A stretch of 64,000 bases of DNA from ZC4RG20 sp963782445 (GCA_963782445.1 CAWAJM010000002.1:372001-436000); one strand, 5' to 3'; positions 8,056 to 16,697 are shown, counted from the stretch's first letter. Made by a program: numbers and translations. The notes: a model not told the origin generated them from the sequence alone.

Positions 8056-9414
8056 TCACGTCAGCACGAGCGTGCCGAGCCCCAGGAACGCGATGAGCCC
8101 GACGCAGTCGGTGACGGTCGTCAGCACGACGCCCCCGGCCAGCGCAGGGTCGATGCCGAGGCGGCGCAGCACGAGCGGGATGCCGAAGCCTGAGAAGGCT
8201 GCGCACAGCAGGTTGATCGTCAGCGCGACGGCGATGACGACCCCGATTCTCCAGGTGTGGAACCACCAGCTCGTGACGAGGGCGACGACGATCGCCCAGC
8301 CGATGCCGTTCAGGAACGCGACCCCGAACTCTTTGCCGAGCAGCCACCAGCGGTTCGTGTGTCCGATGTGGCCGAGCGCGATGCCGCGCGTGATGAGAAT
8401 CAGGGTCTGGGTCCCCGCGATGCCGCCCATGCTCGGCACGATCGGCATGAGCACCGCGAGCATGACCACTTTGGCGAGCGTCGCCTGGAACAGGCCCGCC
8501 ACCCAGGCCGCGAGGAAGGCCGTCGCCAGATTGATGCCGAGCCACACGGAGCGCCGCCGAGCGCTGATGCCGATCGGCGCGAACATGTCGTCGTCCTCGT
8601 CGAGACCGGCCATGCTGAGCACGGAGTGGCTCGCCGCCTCCTGCATGACGTCGACGACGTCGTCGATCGTGATGCGGCCGATGAGCTTGCCCCCCGAATC
8701 GACGACCGCGGCCGAGACGAGGTCGAAATTCTCGAACAGCGTGACGACCTGCGAGGCCGGCGTGTCCGCGCGGATGGTCGGCGTCTCGACGTCCATGAGC
8801 GCGCTCACGATCTCGTCGGGGTCGGCCGTGAGCAGGACAGTGAGATACATCGAGCCGAGATAGTCGCCCGTCCGGCTCACGACGAAGACCGCGTCGGTGC
8901 CCAGCGGAATCTCCCGCTGCATGCGCAGGTAACGCAGCACGACCTCGACCGTCACGTCGCCGCGGACGGTGACCGTGTCCGGGTTCATGAGCCCGCCCGC
9001 GCTGTCTTCGTCGTAGGAGAGCACGGCCTCGAGACGCAGCCGGTCGCTCGAGTCGAGCGACCGCAGCACCTCGCGGTTCACGGCCTCGGGCAGGTCGCCG
9101 ATGAGGTCCGCCAGGTCGTCGAGGTCGAGACCGGCGGCCGCCGCCACGAGCTCCTCGGCGTCCATGCCGCTCATGAGCGTGTGCCGGACCTCGTCGTTGA
9201 GCTCGACGAGCACGTCGCCTTCGTCGCCGGGATCGACGAGCTCCCAGACGAGCTCGCGCTGGGGCGGCGGCAGGGATTCGAGCAGGTCGGCGATCTCGGC
9301 CGCGTTGAGCGGTGCCATGAGCCTTGCAACCTGCCGCATCGTGCCCGAGTCCAGCGCTTCGCGCAGTACGTCCAGGCGCGTCGGCTGGACCGGCTCGTTC
9401 TCGACGGCACCCAT
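8056..9414 (-). CDS. mgtE: Magnesium transporter MgtE
   Basis: Inner-membrane Mg2+ channel of the MgtE family, 452 residues. From the N-terminus it has a cytoplasmic superhelical N domain (about 30-130, with LESLPPPQRELVWELV), two CBS domains (about 130-255, with DEDSAGGLMNPD and GRITIDDVVDVM) and a C-terminal part with about five membrane helices carrying the pore motif PSMGGIAGTQT. In the family, the N and CBS domains sense cytoplasmic Mg2+ and gate the pore. The ATG at 9414 overlaps the rapZ stop (TGATG), so it is the last gene of the lptC-rapZ operon. In-frame sequence upstream of 9414 lies within rapZ and is not coding. It occupies the place where ptsO is often found. Confidence 0.94.
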   Translation of the reverse strand: MGAVENEPVQPTRLDVLREALDSGTMRQVARLMAPLNAAEIADLLESLPPPQRELVWELVDPGDEGDVLVELNDEVRHTLMSGMDAEELVAAAAGLDLDDLADLIGDLPEAVNREVLRSLDSSDRLRLEAVLSYDEDSAGGLMNPDTVTVRGDVTVEVVLRYLRMQREIPLGTDAVFVVSRTGDYLGSMYLTVLLTADPDEIVSALMDVETPTIRADTPASQVVTLFENFDLVSAAVVDSGGKLIGRITIDDVVDVMQEAASHSVLSMAGLDEDDDMFAPIGISARRRSVWLGINLATAFLAAWVAGLFQATLAKVVMLAVLMPIVPSMGGIAGTQTLILITRGIALGHIGHTNRWWLLGKEFGVAFLNGIGWAIVVALVTSWWFHTWRIGVVIAVALTINLLCAAFSGFGIPLVLRRLGIDPALAGGVVLTTVTDCVGLIAFLGLGTLVLT

Positions 9415-10271
9415 CAGCGCAGCTCGTGGTGCCGCGTCTGTACCGACGGGTGGTGCGCCCGTAAACGCTCGGCCACGGCTTCGGAGACGTAAACGGAGCG
9501 GTGTTGCCCGCCCGTGCAGCCGATCGCCACCGTCAAGTAGGAACGCTGGAAATCCTGGTAGCGCGGTATCCACTTCTCCAGGAATGCCGAAATATCGTCG
9601 ATCATCTCCTGGACGCGCGGCTCGGCATCGAGGAACGTGATGACGGGCTGGTCCCGCCCCGTCAGCGGCCGCAGCTGAGTCTCCCAAAACGGGTTCGGCA
9701 GGCACCGCACGTCGAACACGAAATCCGCGTCGGCCGGCAGGCCATGCTTGTAGCCGAACGACTCGACGAGTATCGAGAGCGTCGCGGGACGTTTCTCGCC
9801 GATGCGTTCGCGAATGAGCTCGCGCAGCTCGTAGGCCGTCGTGTGCGTCGTATCGACGATGAGGTCGGCCGTATCGATGATCGGGCCGAGCAGCGTGCGC
9901 TCCTGCGCGACGGCCTCCCGCAGGCTCACGCTGCTGGTCGAGAGCGGATGCTTGCGGCGCGTCTCGCTGAAGCGCGAGAGCAGAACCTCGTCGTCGGCTT
10001 GGAGGAACAGTATCTCGCAGCCGATGCCGTCCGCGCGCAGCTTCTTGGCCAACGCCGGCAGCTGCTCGATCTCGGAGAGCCTGTTGCGCGCGTCGAGACC
10101 GACGCAGACGTCGGTCGACGTCGTGTCGCCTGCATACAGCACGTGGTCGACGAACGCGCGCAGCAGACCCACGGGTATGTTGTCGACGCAGTAGAACCCG
10201 AGATCTTCGAGCAGGTGCAGGGCCACGCTCTTGCCCGACCCCGAGAGCCCGCTGATGATGACCAGACGCAC
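9414..10271 (-). CDS. rapZ: RNase adapter protein RapZ
   Basis: RNA-binding adapter that, in Escherichia coli, hands the small RNA GlmZ to RNase E and so tunes GlmS (glucosamine-6-phosphate) synthesis for the cell envelope. The 285-residue length is normal. It has an N-terminal P-loop GLSGSGKSVALHLLED, DNIPVGLL, and the C-terminal RNA-binding domain with GCTGGQHRSVYVSE. It lies 21 bp after ptsN and overlaps mgtE. GlmY/GlmZ genes are not in this window, so the RNA partner here is unknown. Confidence 0.95.
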   Translation of the reverse strand: MRLVIISGLSGSGKSVALHLLEDLGFYCVDNIPVGLLRAFVDHVLYAGDTTSTDVCVGLDARNRLSEIEQLPALAKKLRADGIGCEILFLQADDEVLLSRFSETRRKHPLSTSSVSLREAVAQERTLLGPIIDTADLIVDTTHTTAYELRELIRERIGEKRPATLSILVESFGYKHGLPADADFVFDVRCLPNPFWETQLRPLTGRDQPVITFLDAEPRVQEMIDDISAFLEKWIPRYQDFQRSYLTVAIGCTGGQHRSVYVSEAVAERLRAHHPSVQTRHHELR

Positions 10272-10292
10272 GCTTCTCGTCCGGGCGCCTGA

Positions 10293-10766
10293 TCAGTGGG
10301 GGGTATCGACGGACGCGAGGTTGTCGATCAGCACCGCATACAGGCTGTCCGGGTCCTCCGCGTCGCGCAGCTTCTCCTGCAGCTCGGGGTTGCGCAGCCG
10401 CTTGACGAGCTCGCCGAGCTCCTTGAGATCGCTGCTCGAGGATTCCTGCGGCACGACCAGGCCGAACAGCAAATCGACGGGCCGCCCGTCGGGCGAGCCG
10501 AATTCCACGGGTTCGGCCAGCTTCAGAAAGGCCGCGGCGCCCGCATGGACGCCGGACACGCGCGCATGCGGCATGGCCACGGCATGGCCGAGGCCCGTCG
10601 AGCCGAGCCGCTCGCGGTTCGCGAGGCCCTCGAGCACTTCACCGGGGCTAGGGCCGCGCGCGGCCTCCGCGAGCATCGCGCTCAACAGATCGAGCGCATG
10701 CTTCTTGCTGCCCGCGCTGACCTCGCAGCGCACGTTGCGCGGGTCCAGCATCGTTGCTATATCCAT
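10293..10766 (-). CDS. ptsN: PTS IIA-like nitrogen regulatory protein (EIIA-Ntr)
   Basis: Phosphoryl-acceptor protein of the nitrogen-related PTS, a regulator rather than a sugar transporter. It has 157 residues with the PTS EIIA type-2 fold. The phosphorylatable histidine is seen in GHAVAMPHARVSG around residue 68, and LLFGLVVPQ is also typical. The position rpoN-hpf-ptsN-rapZ is the classic gammaproteobacterial one. The usual phosphate donor NPr (ptsO) does not follow rapZ here, so if the phosphorelay works, NPr must be encoded elsewhere. Confidence 0.95.
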   Translation of the reverse strand: MDIATMLDPRNVRCEVSAGSKKHALDLLSAMLAEAARGPSPGEVLEGLANRERLGSTGLGHAVAMPHARVSGVHAGAAAFLKLAEPVEFGSPDGRPVDLLFGLVVPQESSSSDLKELGELVKRLRNPELQEKLRDAEDPDSLYAVLIDNLASVDTPH

Positions 10767-10801
10767 CGAGAGTCCCGGTCGACGGGTCGAGGCCGCGCAT
10801 G

Positions 10802-11122
10802 TCAGCGAAGCCGGTCCTTCTCGACCTCGCGTGCGTGGTGGTCCGTGACCTTTTCCTTGTGTCTCTTTACCTGCCGATCGAGCTTATCGACCAAGCCGTC
10901 GATTGCGGCGTACATGTCCTCCTGAACGGAGTCGGCATGAATTGTACCACCGCTCAGGTGAATGATCGCTTCCGCTTTGTGCAGCAGCTTCTCGATCGTC
11001 AGGATGCAGCGAATATCGGTCATTTGCTCGAAATGGCGCTCGAGCCTGGCGAGCTTCGTCGCGACATAATCGTGCAGAGCGGGAGACACATCGATGTGAT
11101 GGCCGGTTACCGTAAGCTGCAT
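10802..11122 (-). CDS. hpf: Ribosome hibernation promoting factor, short form
   Basis: Binds the 30S decoding centre and helps form inactive 100S ribosomes in stationary phase. It has 106 residues, the short HPF/YfiA type without the C-terminal dimerisation domain, and begins MQLTVTGHHIDVSPALHDYV. The basic C-terminal stretch DRQVKRHKEKVTDHH is as in the family. It lies 29 bp downstream of rpoN in the same operon, with a purine-rich GGAGGAG ribosome-binding site before the ATG. Confidence 0.94.
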   Translation of the reverse strand: MQLTVTGHHIDVSPALHDYVATKLARLERHFEQMTDIRCILTIEKLLHKAEAIIHLSGGTIHADSVQEDMYAAIDGLVDKLDRQVKRHKEKVTDHHAREVEKDRLR

Positions 11123-11151
11123 AGGCGCTCCTCCTCCTGCGTTTCAGCGAC

Positions 11152-12579
11152 TTACCCCGTTAGCTTATTCCGTTTTCGATCGCTGGAGGAGGGTATGTTC
11201 AAAGCTTCCCGGTACTTGGCGATGGTCCGCCGCGCCACCTTGATGCCTTCCTCCGACAACAGCTTCGCGATCTGATTGTCGCTGAGCGGCTTTTCCGGGT
11301 CCTCGCCCGAGACGAGCTTGCGAATCTTCGCGCGCACGGCCGTCGAAGACTGCTCGCCGTCCTCGCTTGCGAGGTGGCTCGAGAAGAAGTAGCGGAACTC
11401 GAAGACGCCGCGCGGCGTATGCATGTATTTCCCCGTCGTCACGCGCGAGACCGTGGACTCGTGCATCTCGATGGCCTCGGCGACGTCCCGCAGCACCATG
11501 GGACGCATGTGCTCCTCCCCCTTCTCGAGGAACTCTGTTTGGCGCTGCACGATCGTGAGCGCGACCTTGAGCAGCGTCTCGTTGCGGATCTCAAGACTGC
11601 GAATGAGCCAGCGGGCCTCCTGCAGCTGGGTGCGCAACACGTCGTACTCGTCGCCGCGCCCCAGCGAGCTCGCGTAAACCTGGTTCACGCGCAGCTGCGG
11701 CGCGATCGAGCCGTTGAGCTCGACGACCCACTGGCCGTCGCTGCGGCGTACGAAGACGTCGGGAACGACGTATTCGGCCGCGGGCGCGTGGATCGAGGCG
11801 CCGGGGCGCGGGTGACAGGAGCGCACGAGCAAGAGCCCGTCGTCGAGCTCCTGCTCCGAGATTTTGAGCAGGCGTTTGATCTGGGTGAACTGGTGCTCGG
11901 CCACGAGCTCGAGATGCTCGCGCGCGATGGCGCGCGCCGTCTCGAGTCCGGGCGTGCCCGGGTCCATCGCCTCGAGCTGCAGCAGCACGCACTCGCTGAC
12001 GGAGCGCGCTGCGACGCCAACGGGATCGAACTTTTGAATGCGCGCGAGCACAGCCTCGATCTCGGCCTCGGAGGCGACGACCTCGGGCGCGAGCGTCTGG
12101 CGGATGACGTCGAGGTCGTCGACGAGGTAGCCGTCGTCGTTGACGGCGTCGATGATCGCCTGACCGATGGCCGTCGAACGCGTATCGAAGGTTTCGAGCT
12201 CGAGTTGCCAGAGCAGGTGATCGCGCAGCGTCTCCTCGGAGCGGTCGGCGTACTCGAACGTCGTGCGCGGCTCGTTGCTGCGCGGCGCTTCCGAAGGGCC
12301 CGTGCGCTGCACGTCTTCCCAATCGGTCTCCGAGACGGTCGCGAGATCCTCGTAGTCGTCGCCGCTCTCGCTGGCCGGCTCCTGCTCGGGGGCCTCGGCC
12401 GCTTCGGCCTCGGCCGTCGCGCTCTCGTCGACCTCGAGCATGACGTTCTGGTCGAGCGCCTCCTGAATTTGGGTTTGCAGCTCCATGACGGGCAGCTGCA
12501 GCAGCCGGATGGCCTGCTGCAGCTGCGGGGTCATCGTGAGCTGCTGGCTGAGTCTGAGTTGCAGGGACGGTTTAAGCAT
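11152..12579 (-). CDS. rpoN: RNA polymerase sigma-54 factor
   Basis: Alternative sigma factor for -24/-12 promoters, active only with AAA+ enhancer-binding proteins. The 475-residue length is normal. It has the N-terminal activator-interacting region starting MLKPSLQLRLSQQLTMTPQL, an acidic linker (about residues 55-110), the core-binding region, the helix-turn-helix (VAEAIEMHESTVSRVTTGKY) and the C-terminal RpoN box in ARRTIAKYREALNIPSS. It directly follows lptB, as in many gammaproteobacteria. It may serve type IV pili and nitrogen genes; no clear sigma-54 promoter was found in the window. Confidence 0.97.
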   Translation of the reverse strand: MLKPSLQLRLSQQLTMTPQLQQAIRLLQLPVMELQTQIQEALDQNVMLEVDESATAEAEAAEAPEQEPASESGDDYEDLATVSETDWEDVQRTGPSEAPRSNEPRTTFEYADRSEETLRDHLLWQLELETFDTRSTAIGQAIIDAVNDDGYLVDDLDVIRQTLAPEVVASEAEIEAVLARIQKFDPVGVAARSVSECVLLQLEAMDPGTPGLETARAIAREHLELVAEHQFTQIKRLLKISEQELDDGLLLVRSCHPRPGASIHAPAAEYVVPDVFVRRSDGQWVVELNGSIAPQLRVNQVYASSLGRGDEYDVLRTQLQEARWLIRSLEIRNETLLKVALTIVQRQTEFLEKGEEHMRPMVLRDVAEAIEMHESTVSRVTTGKYMHTPRGVFEFRYFFSSHLASEDGEQSSTAVRAKIRKLVSGEDPEKPLSDNQIAKLLSEEGIKVARRTIAKYREALNIPSSSDRKRNKLTG

Positions 12580-12587
12580 CGTGCTCG

Positions 12588-13313
12588 CTACAGGGAGAAC
12601 CCTTCTCCCAAGTAAATCTCCCGGACGCTCTGATTGGACAGAATCTCGCTCGGCGTGCCCGCGGCCATGAGCTCACCGTTATTCAGGATATATGCGTAGC
12701 CGCAGATTCCAAGGGTCTCTCTAACATTGTGATCCGTGATCAGCACGCCGATGCCGCGTTGGCTCAGATGGCGGATGATGCGCTGGATGTCGAGCACGGA
12801 GATCGGATCGACGCCCGCGAACGGCTCGTCGAGCAGCACGAATTTCGGTTCGGCCGCGAGCGCGCGTGCGATTTCGACGCGCCGTCTCTCGCCGCCCGAG
12901 AGGCTGAGCCCGAGGCTGTCGCGGACATGGCTGATGTGCAGCTCTTCCATGAGCTCTTCGAGCATCGACTGCCGCGCCGCGCGGTCGAGGTCCTTGCGCA
13001 TCTGCAGGATCGCGCGGATGTTGTCCGCGACCGTGAGTTTGCGGAAGACCGAAGCCTCCTGCGGCAGATACCCGAGCCCCAGGCGCGCGCGCCGGTGCAC
13101 GGGCAAGCGCGTGACATCCTGGCCGTTCAGAATGATGCGCCCCCGGTCGCAGCCGATCAGGCCGACGATCATGTAGAAGGCCGTCGTTTTGCCCGCGCCG
13201 TTCGGGCCGAGCAGACCCACGACGTCGCCGCTCTCGAGCCCGAGCGACAGGTCGCTCACGATTTGCCGCGCGCGATAGCGTTTCGCGATTTCGATGGCTT
13301 CGAGCCTGCTCAT
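12588..13313 (-). CDS. lptB: LPS export ABC transporter ATP-binding protein LptB
   Basis: Cytoplasmic ATPase of the LptB2FGC machine that extracts lipopolysaccharide from the inner membrane. It has 241 residues. Walker A is GPNGAGKTT, the signature motif LSGGERRRVEIA, Walker B FVLLDEPFAGVDP and the switch histidine is in LITDHNVRE. The start at 13313 overlaps the lptA stop (ATGA). In-frame sequence farther upstream lies inside lptA and is not part of the gene. lptF and lptG are not in the window, which is usual. Confidence 0.96.
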   Translation of the reverse strand: MSRLEAIEIAKRYRARQIVSDLSLGLESGDVVGLLGPNGAGKTTAFYMIVGLIGCDRGRIILNGQDVTRLPVHRRARLGLGYLPQEASVFRKLTVADNIRAILQMRKDLDRAARQSMLEELMEELHISHVRDSLGLSLSGGERRRVEIARALAAEPKFVLLDEPFAGVDPISVLDIQRIIRHLSQRGIGVLITDHNVRETLGICGYAYILNNGELMAAGTPSEILSNQSVREIYLGEGFSL

Positions 13314-13963
13314 CGAACCGGCTCGGTATTCGGCGCCGGCTTCTGCCCCGAGGGTTGTGGCGATACGCGGATTCGTACGGGCTGCTTGCAGTCGCCCGCC
13401 CCCGACGAGAACGTCTCGTGCGCGAGGTCGTAAACGAGATCGCAGCCCGTGATCTCGTTGGCCCCCACGCGCAGCCAGGCGTTGCCCCTGAGGCTTACGG
13501 TGTGCTTCGTGTTGTCGAGCAGGATGAGGTCGGCTCCGCCCTTGACGGGCTGGACGTTCCCTTTGGCCGCCTGCTCGAACGTCGCGGGGCTGCCGTGCAG
13601 CTCCAGTGTCGCGAGCTCGTTGTTCCGCACCGTGAGCTTCGCGTCGGCGCTTTCGATCTTCGCCGGGCCCGCGGCGATCGTGACGCCGTTGTGCATCTTC
13701 CATTCGCTGTGCGCGAAGTCGAGCGCGTCGGCCGTGGCAGTGCCCGCGGTGATGCGCATACCGTTTTGACTGATCTTGAGCCCGCGGAAGTCTACGCGGC
13801 TCGTGCCGCCGTCGTAGGCGATGGAGTCCGCCGAGAGATCGATGCCGGCCGGCCCCGCAACCTGCTTGCCGGCCTCAGGTCCCGGGCGCTCGTCCGCCGC
13901 GCCGGCAGCGGCGGCGAGCAGCAGCGGCGCGATGAGCAGGACGTTAAGGCGTGAAGCGGCCAT
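13310..13963 (-). CDS. lptA: LPS transport periplasmic protein LptA
   Basis: Periplasmic OstA-like protein that forms the beta-jellyroll bridge carrying LPS to the outer membrane. It has 217 residues, with a signal peptide (NVLLIAPLLLAAAAGAA, cleavage near residue 23) and a beta-rich body typified by SRVDFRGLKISQNGMRITAG and ATFEQA. A Pro/Gln-rich tail ends at PNTEPVR. It overlaps lptC by 20 bp upstream and lptB by 4 bp downstream, so the three are translationally coupled. Confidence 0.93.
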   Translation of the reverse strand: MAASRLNVLLIAPLLLAAAAGAADERPGPEAGKQVAGPAGIDLSADSIAYDGGTSRVDFRGLKISQNGMRITAGTATADALDFAHSEWKMHNGVTIAAGPAKIESADAKLTVRNNELATLELHGSPATFEQAAKGNVQPVKGGADLILLDNTKHTVSLRGNAWLRVGANEITGCDLVYDLAHETFSSGAGDCKQPVRIRVSPQPSGQKPAPNTEPVR

Positions 13964-14513
13964 GCACCTTGGATTCCAGCTCTATGCGATCGCTCCCGAG
14001 AAAGGCCTTGAGACCCACCGCGTCGAGCGTGTTGCCGCCGACGGAAATTCGCACGGGGCCGCTCGTCGAGGCCATGCGCTGCTCGGGCTCGAGCCGCAGG
14101 CGGTTCGTCTCGACGCGGGCCGTGCCGCCTTCGGCGCCCGGGTTGCGCGTGATCTCGACATTGCCTTCGAGGTCCAGGTAGCTCGGCTGCGCGGCCGGCG
14201 CTTCGCCGCGCGCGGCCGTGACGTTCCACGGCACGTGCTCCGCGGGCTGATACTCGAACTTCACGTCGTGCAGCAGCAGTCCCCCGTTGTCAGGGCGCTC
14301 CTCCGCGAGCTTCGCATGCAGCCGGTAGAGAATTCGTCCCTGCTCGTCCGTGCCGAGCAGCGTGGCGTCGCGCAGATAATAGCCGAGCGGGTACGAGCCG
14401 CTCTCCTGCACGGCAGGAGCGGGATTCTTGGCCGGCCGCGCGAAGTACCACGTGGCGAGCGCGGCGGCGGCGAGCAGCACGAGCGCCGCACCGTTGCGTA
14501 GGTTTCTATACAC
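13944..14513 (-). CDS. lptC: LPS export system protein LptC
   Basis: Bitopic inner-membrane protein linking LptBFG to LptA. It has 189 residues with one N-terminal membrane helix (LVLLAAAALATWYFA) and a periplasmic LptC domain containing YYLRDATLLGTDEQGRILYRL and VEITRNPG. The start is GTG at 14513. It is the first gene of the minus-strand operon. The kdsD/kdsC genes that often precede lptC are not upstream; the sequence turns divergent into ibaG-murA instead. Confidence 0.92.
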   Translation of the reverse strand: MYRNLRNGAALVLLAAAALATWYFARPAKNPAPAVQESGSYPLGYYLRDATLLGTDEQGRILYRLHAKLAEERPDNGGLLLHDVKFEYQPAEHVPWNVTAARGEAPAAQPSYLDLEGNVEITRNPGAEGGTARVETNRLRLEPEQRMASTSGPVRISVGGNTLDAVGLKAFLGSDRIELESKVHGRFTP

Positions 14514-14798
14514 GATGGTATGGATGCCTAGTCAAAACAAGGCGCAAATATTAATTGTACCTCCAATCCCGGAGGCCGAGCGTGGGCGAACTCACCGATT
14601 TTAAAAGCCGAAACGGTGCCGTTCGCCCACGGCGCCGGCACGTTCGGGGCGGTCCGGGTGGCGCTCCCGCGCCGCCGCCGCCCCCCGTCCCGGGCCGCTC
14701 GAGACCGTGGCGCGCCCTCGCGGGGCCTTTATTTGTCCCGACGCTCTTATAGACTACCCGCCGAAAGACGCTCTGCCGCAAACCGACCGACGGAAAAA
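14514..14798. other. Divergent lptC/ibaG intergenic region with inverted repeat
   Basis: This gap of about 285 bp between divergent operons holds no gene. GTGGGCGAAC (about 14583) and GTTCGCCCAC (about 14621) form an imperfect stem extended by TCACC/GGTG, around an AT-rich loop with TTTTAAAA. An AT-rich patch (AAATATTAATTG, about 14548) lies just beyond. On the minus strand a TTGACT sits about 19 bases before TATAGA near the lptC start, possibly part of its promoter. The stretch 14640-14720 is extremely C/G-rich and has no recognised content. One or both operon promoters must lie here (inference). Confidence 0.5.
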
Positions 14799-15047
14799 AT
14801 GGACCCCAAACAGATCGAACAGCTCATCGAGCAGAACCTGCCGGAAGCCCACGCCGAGGTCCGCACGGACGGGATGGGGCACTACGAGGCCGTCGTCGTC
14901 AGTGCCGCGTTCGAGGGCAAGCGCAGCCTGGCCCGGCACCAGCTCGTCTACGGCGCCTTGGGTGAGCGCGTCGGTCGCGAGATCCACGCACTCGCCCTGC
15001 GCACGTTTACGCCCGCCGAGTGGCAGTCCGCCGGCGGCCAGCACTGA
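14799..15047 (+). CDS. ibaG: BolA/IbaG family protein
   Basis: Small BolA-fold protein of the IbaG (YrbA) branch, which binds [2Fe-2S] clusters together with monothiol glutaredoxins. It has 82 residues. The family region FEGKRSLARHQLVYGALGE is present, followed by IHALALRTFTPAEW, the usual IbaG C-terminus. It stands just before murA with only 1 bp between its stop and the murA start. This ibaG-murA pairing is conserved in Gammaproteobacteria, although the mla genes that often precede it are absent. Confidence 0.92.
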   Translation: MDPKQIEQLIEQNLPEAHAEVRTDGMGHYEAVVVSAAFEGKRSLARHQLVYGALGERVGREIHALALRTFTPAEWQSAGGQH

Positions 15048-15048
15048 C

Positions 15049-16308
15049 TTGGACAAGCTCGAAATATTCGGCAACGGCCCGCTTTCGGGGCAGGTCAGGA
15101 TCTCGGGCGCGAAGAACTCGGCCCTGCCGATTCTGGCTGCGACCCTGCTCGCCGAGCGGCCCGTGGGCCTCACGAACGTCCCGCACCTCAATGACGTGAC
15201 GACGACGGTCAAGCTGCTGCGGCGTATGGGTGTGGAGATCACGTTTCACGACGGGGTCCGCCTGGAGGTCGACGCGACCCACATCGGCGAGCCTCTGGCG
15301 CCGTACGAGCTCGTCAAGACCATGCGCGCCTCGATTCTCGTGCTCGGCCCTCTGCTCGGGCGCTACGGCCGCGCCAACGTCTCGCTGCCGGGCGGCTGTG
15401 CGATCGGCGCACGGCCCGTGGACCTGCACGTCACGGGCCTCAAGGCGCTCGGGGCCTCGATCAGCATCGAGGACGGCTACATTCGGGCGCGGGCCGAGCG
15501 CCTGCGCGGCGGACGCATCGTGCTCGATACCGTCACCGTCACCGGGACCGAAAATCTCATGATGGCGGCCGTCTACGCCCGGGGCGAGAGCGTCATCGAG
15601 AACGCGGCCCGCGAGCCCGAGGTCGTGGACCTTGCGGATTTCCTGACGGCGCTCGGCGCCCGTATCGAGGGCGCGGGCTCGGACCGCATCCACATTCAGG
15701 GCGTCGAGACGCTCGGCGGCGCCGAGCACAACGTCATGCCGGACCGCATCGAGACCGGCACCTACCTCGTCGCCGCCGCGATCACGGGCGGGCGCATCCG
15801 GGCCACGAAGACCCGGCCCGAGCATCTCGACGCCGTCCTGCAGAAGCTCGGCGAGGCCGGGGCCATGATCGAGACCGGCAGCGACTGGATCGATCTCGAC
15901 ATGGGCGGCGCGCGGCCGCGCGCCGTCGACATCAAGACGGCGCCGTACCCGGCCTTTCCGACCGACATGCAGGCGCAGTTCTGTGCCTTGAACGCCGTGG
16001 CCGAAGGCACGGCGGCCATTACCGAGACGATCTTCGAAAACCGCTTCCAGCACGCGCTGGAGCTGCAGCGCATGGGCGCGAACCTCTCGATCCAGGGCAA
16101 CACGGTCGTGTGCCGGGGCGTCGAGCGGCTCCGCGGGGCGCCCGTCATGGCGACGGACCTGCGCGCCTCGGCGTCGCTCGTGCTCGCCGGGCTCGCCGCG
16201 CGCGGCCGGACGCTCGTCGACCGGATCTATCACGTCGACCGCGGCTACGAGTGCATCGAAGAGAAGCTCCTCGGCCTCGGCGCCGAGATCAAGCGATTGC
16301 CGGGCTGA
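15049..16308 (+). CDS. murA: UDP-N-acetylglucosamine 1-carboxyvinyltransferase
   Basis: Adds enolpyruvate from PEP to UDP-GlcNAc, the first committed step of peptidoglycan synthesis. Starting at TTG 15049 gives 419 residues, the family length, beginning MDKLEIFGNGPLSGQV. SGAKNSALPILAA carries the substrate-binding lysine and asparagine. LPGGCAIGARPVDLH contains the PEP-reactive cysteine near residue 116, so fosfomycin sensitivity would be expected. The end YECIEEKLLGLGA is typical. A longer in-frame reading upstream overlaps ibaG and is rejected. Confidence 0.96.
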   Translation: MDKLEIFGNGPLSGQVRISGAKNSALPILAATLLAERPVGLTNVPHLNDVTTTVKLLRRMGVEITFHDGVRLEVDATHIGEPLAPYELVKTMRASILVLGPLLGRYGRANVSLPGGCAIGARPVDLHVTGLKALGASISIEDGYIRARAERLRGGRIVLDTVTVTGTENLMMAAVYARGESVIENAAREPEVVDLADFLTALGARIEGAGSDRIHIQGVETLGGAEHNVMPDRIETGTYLVAAAITGGRIRATKTRPEHLDAVLQKLGEAGAMIETGSDWIDLDMGGARPRAVDIKTAPYPAFPTDMQAQFCALNAVAEGTAAITETIFENRFQHALELQRMGANLSIQGNTVVCRGVERLRGAPVMATDLRASASLVLAGLAARGRTLVDRIYHVDRGYECIEEKLLGLGAEIKRLPG

Positions 16309-16697
16309 CGCCTTCGGGACGCCGCTCCGGCGTCCTCGCGCTCCGGGCTGTCGAGACGGAAGAAGTTGCTCCGCTTGCCCGACTTCAAGTGCTCCCGGAA
16401 CAGGAACACGAGGCGGCGCCGCTCGAAGACGCCCAGCCACGCGTCCCAGCCGACTTCCTTGAGCCCGTCGTCGTAGCCCGGAAAGTCGAAGCGCAGCACG
16501 CGCGGCTCGTCGGGGTCGTTGTCGGGGATCGTCGCAGGCGTCGCCTTGCGCGCCTGCGCCCAGGCCCGGCTGACATCCGGGTTGCGCGTGGCCAGCGTCT
16601 GGCCCTCGTGGTCCTCGCGCTCGTCGACGGAGTCGATCCATTTCGCCCGCTGAGCGGAGAGCGAGAGCCCCTCGTTCTTGGCGGCTCGTCTGTCCAC
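16245..16697 (-). CDS. Conserved protein of unknown function
   Basis: A 150-residue protein starting at GTG 16697 behind a strong AAGGAGG. The middle (DEPRVLRFDFPGYDDGL, then EVGWDAWLGVFERRRL and LKSGKRSNFFRL) matches a pattern I recall from small bacterial hypothetical proteins: a VLRIDFPG-type strand, an aromatic-rich W-FF--F helix, then a G--S-F-K ending. No function is known to me. Its last 64 bp lie antisense over the 3' end of murA, a tail-to-tail overlap. It precedes the DegS-like gene on the same strand only by position, so no joint role can be claimed. Confidence 0.7.
   Translation of the reverse strand: MDRRAAKNEGLSLSAQRAKWIDSVDEREDHEGQTLATRNPDVSRAWAQARKATPATIPDNDPDEPRVLRFDFPGYDDGLKEVGWDAWLGVFERRRLVFLFREHLKSGKRSNFFRLDSPEREDAGAASRRRQPGNRLISAPRPRSFSSMHS

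Noticed and set aside
14616..14760. Pro/Arg-rich short ORFs before ibaG
   Set aside because: Low-complexity translation of a C/G-rich intergenic stretch with no ribosome-binding site.
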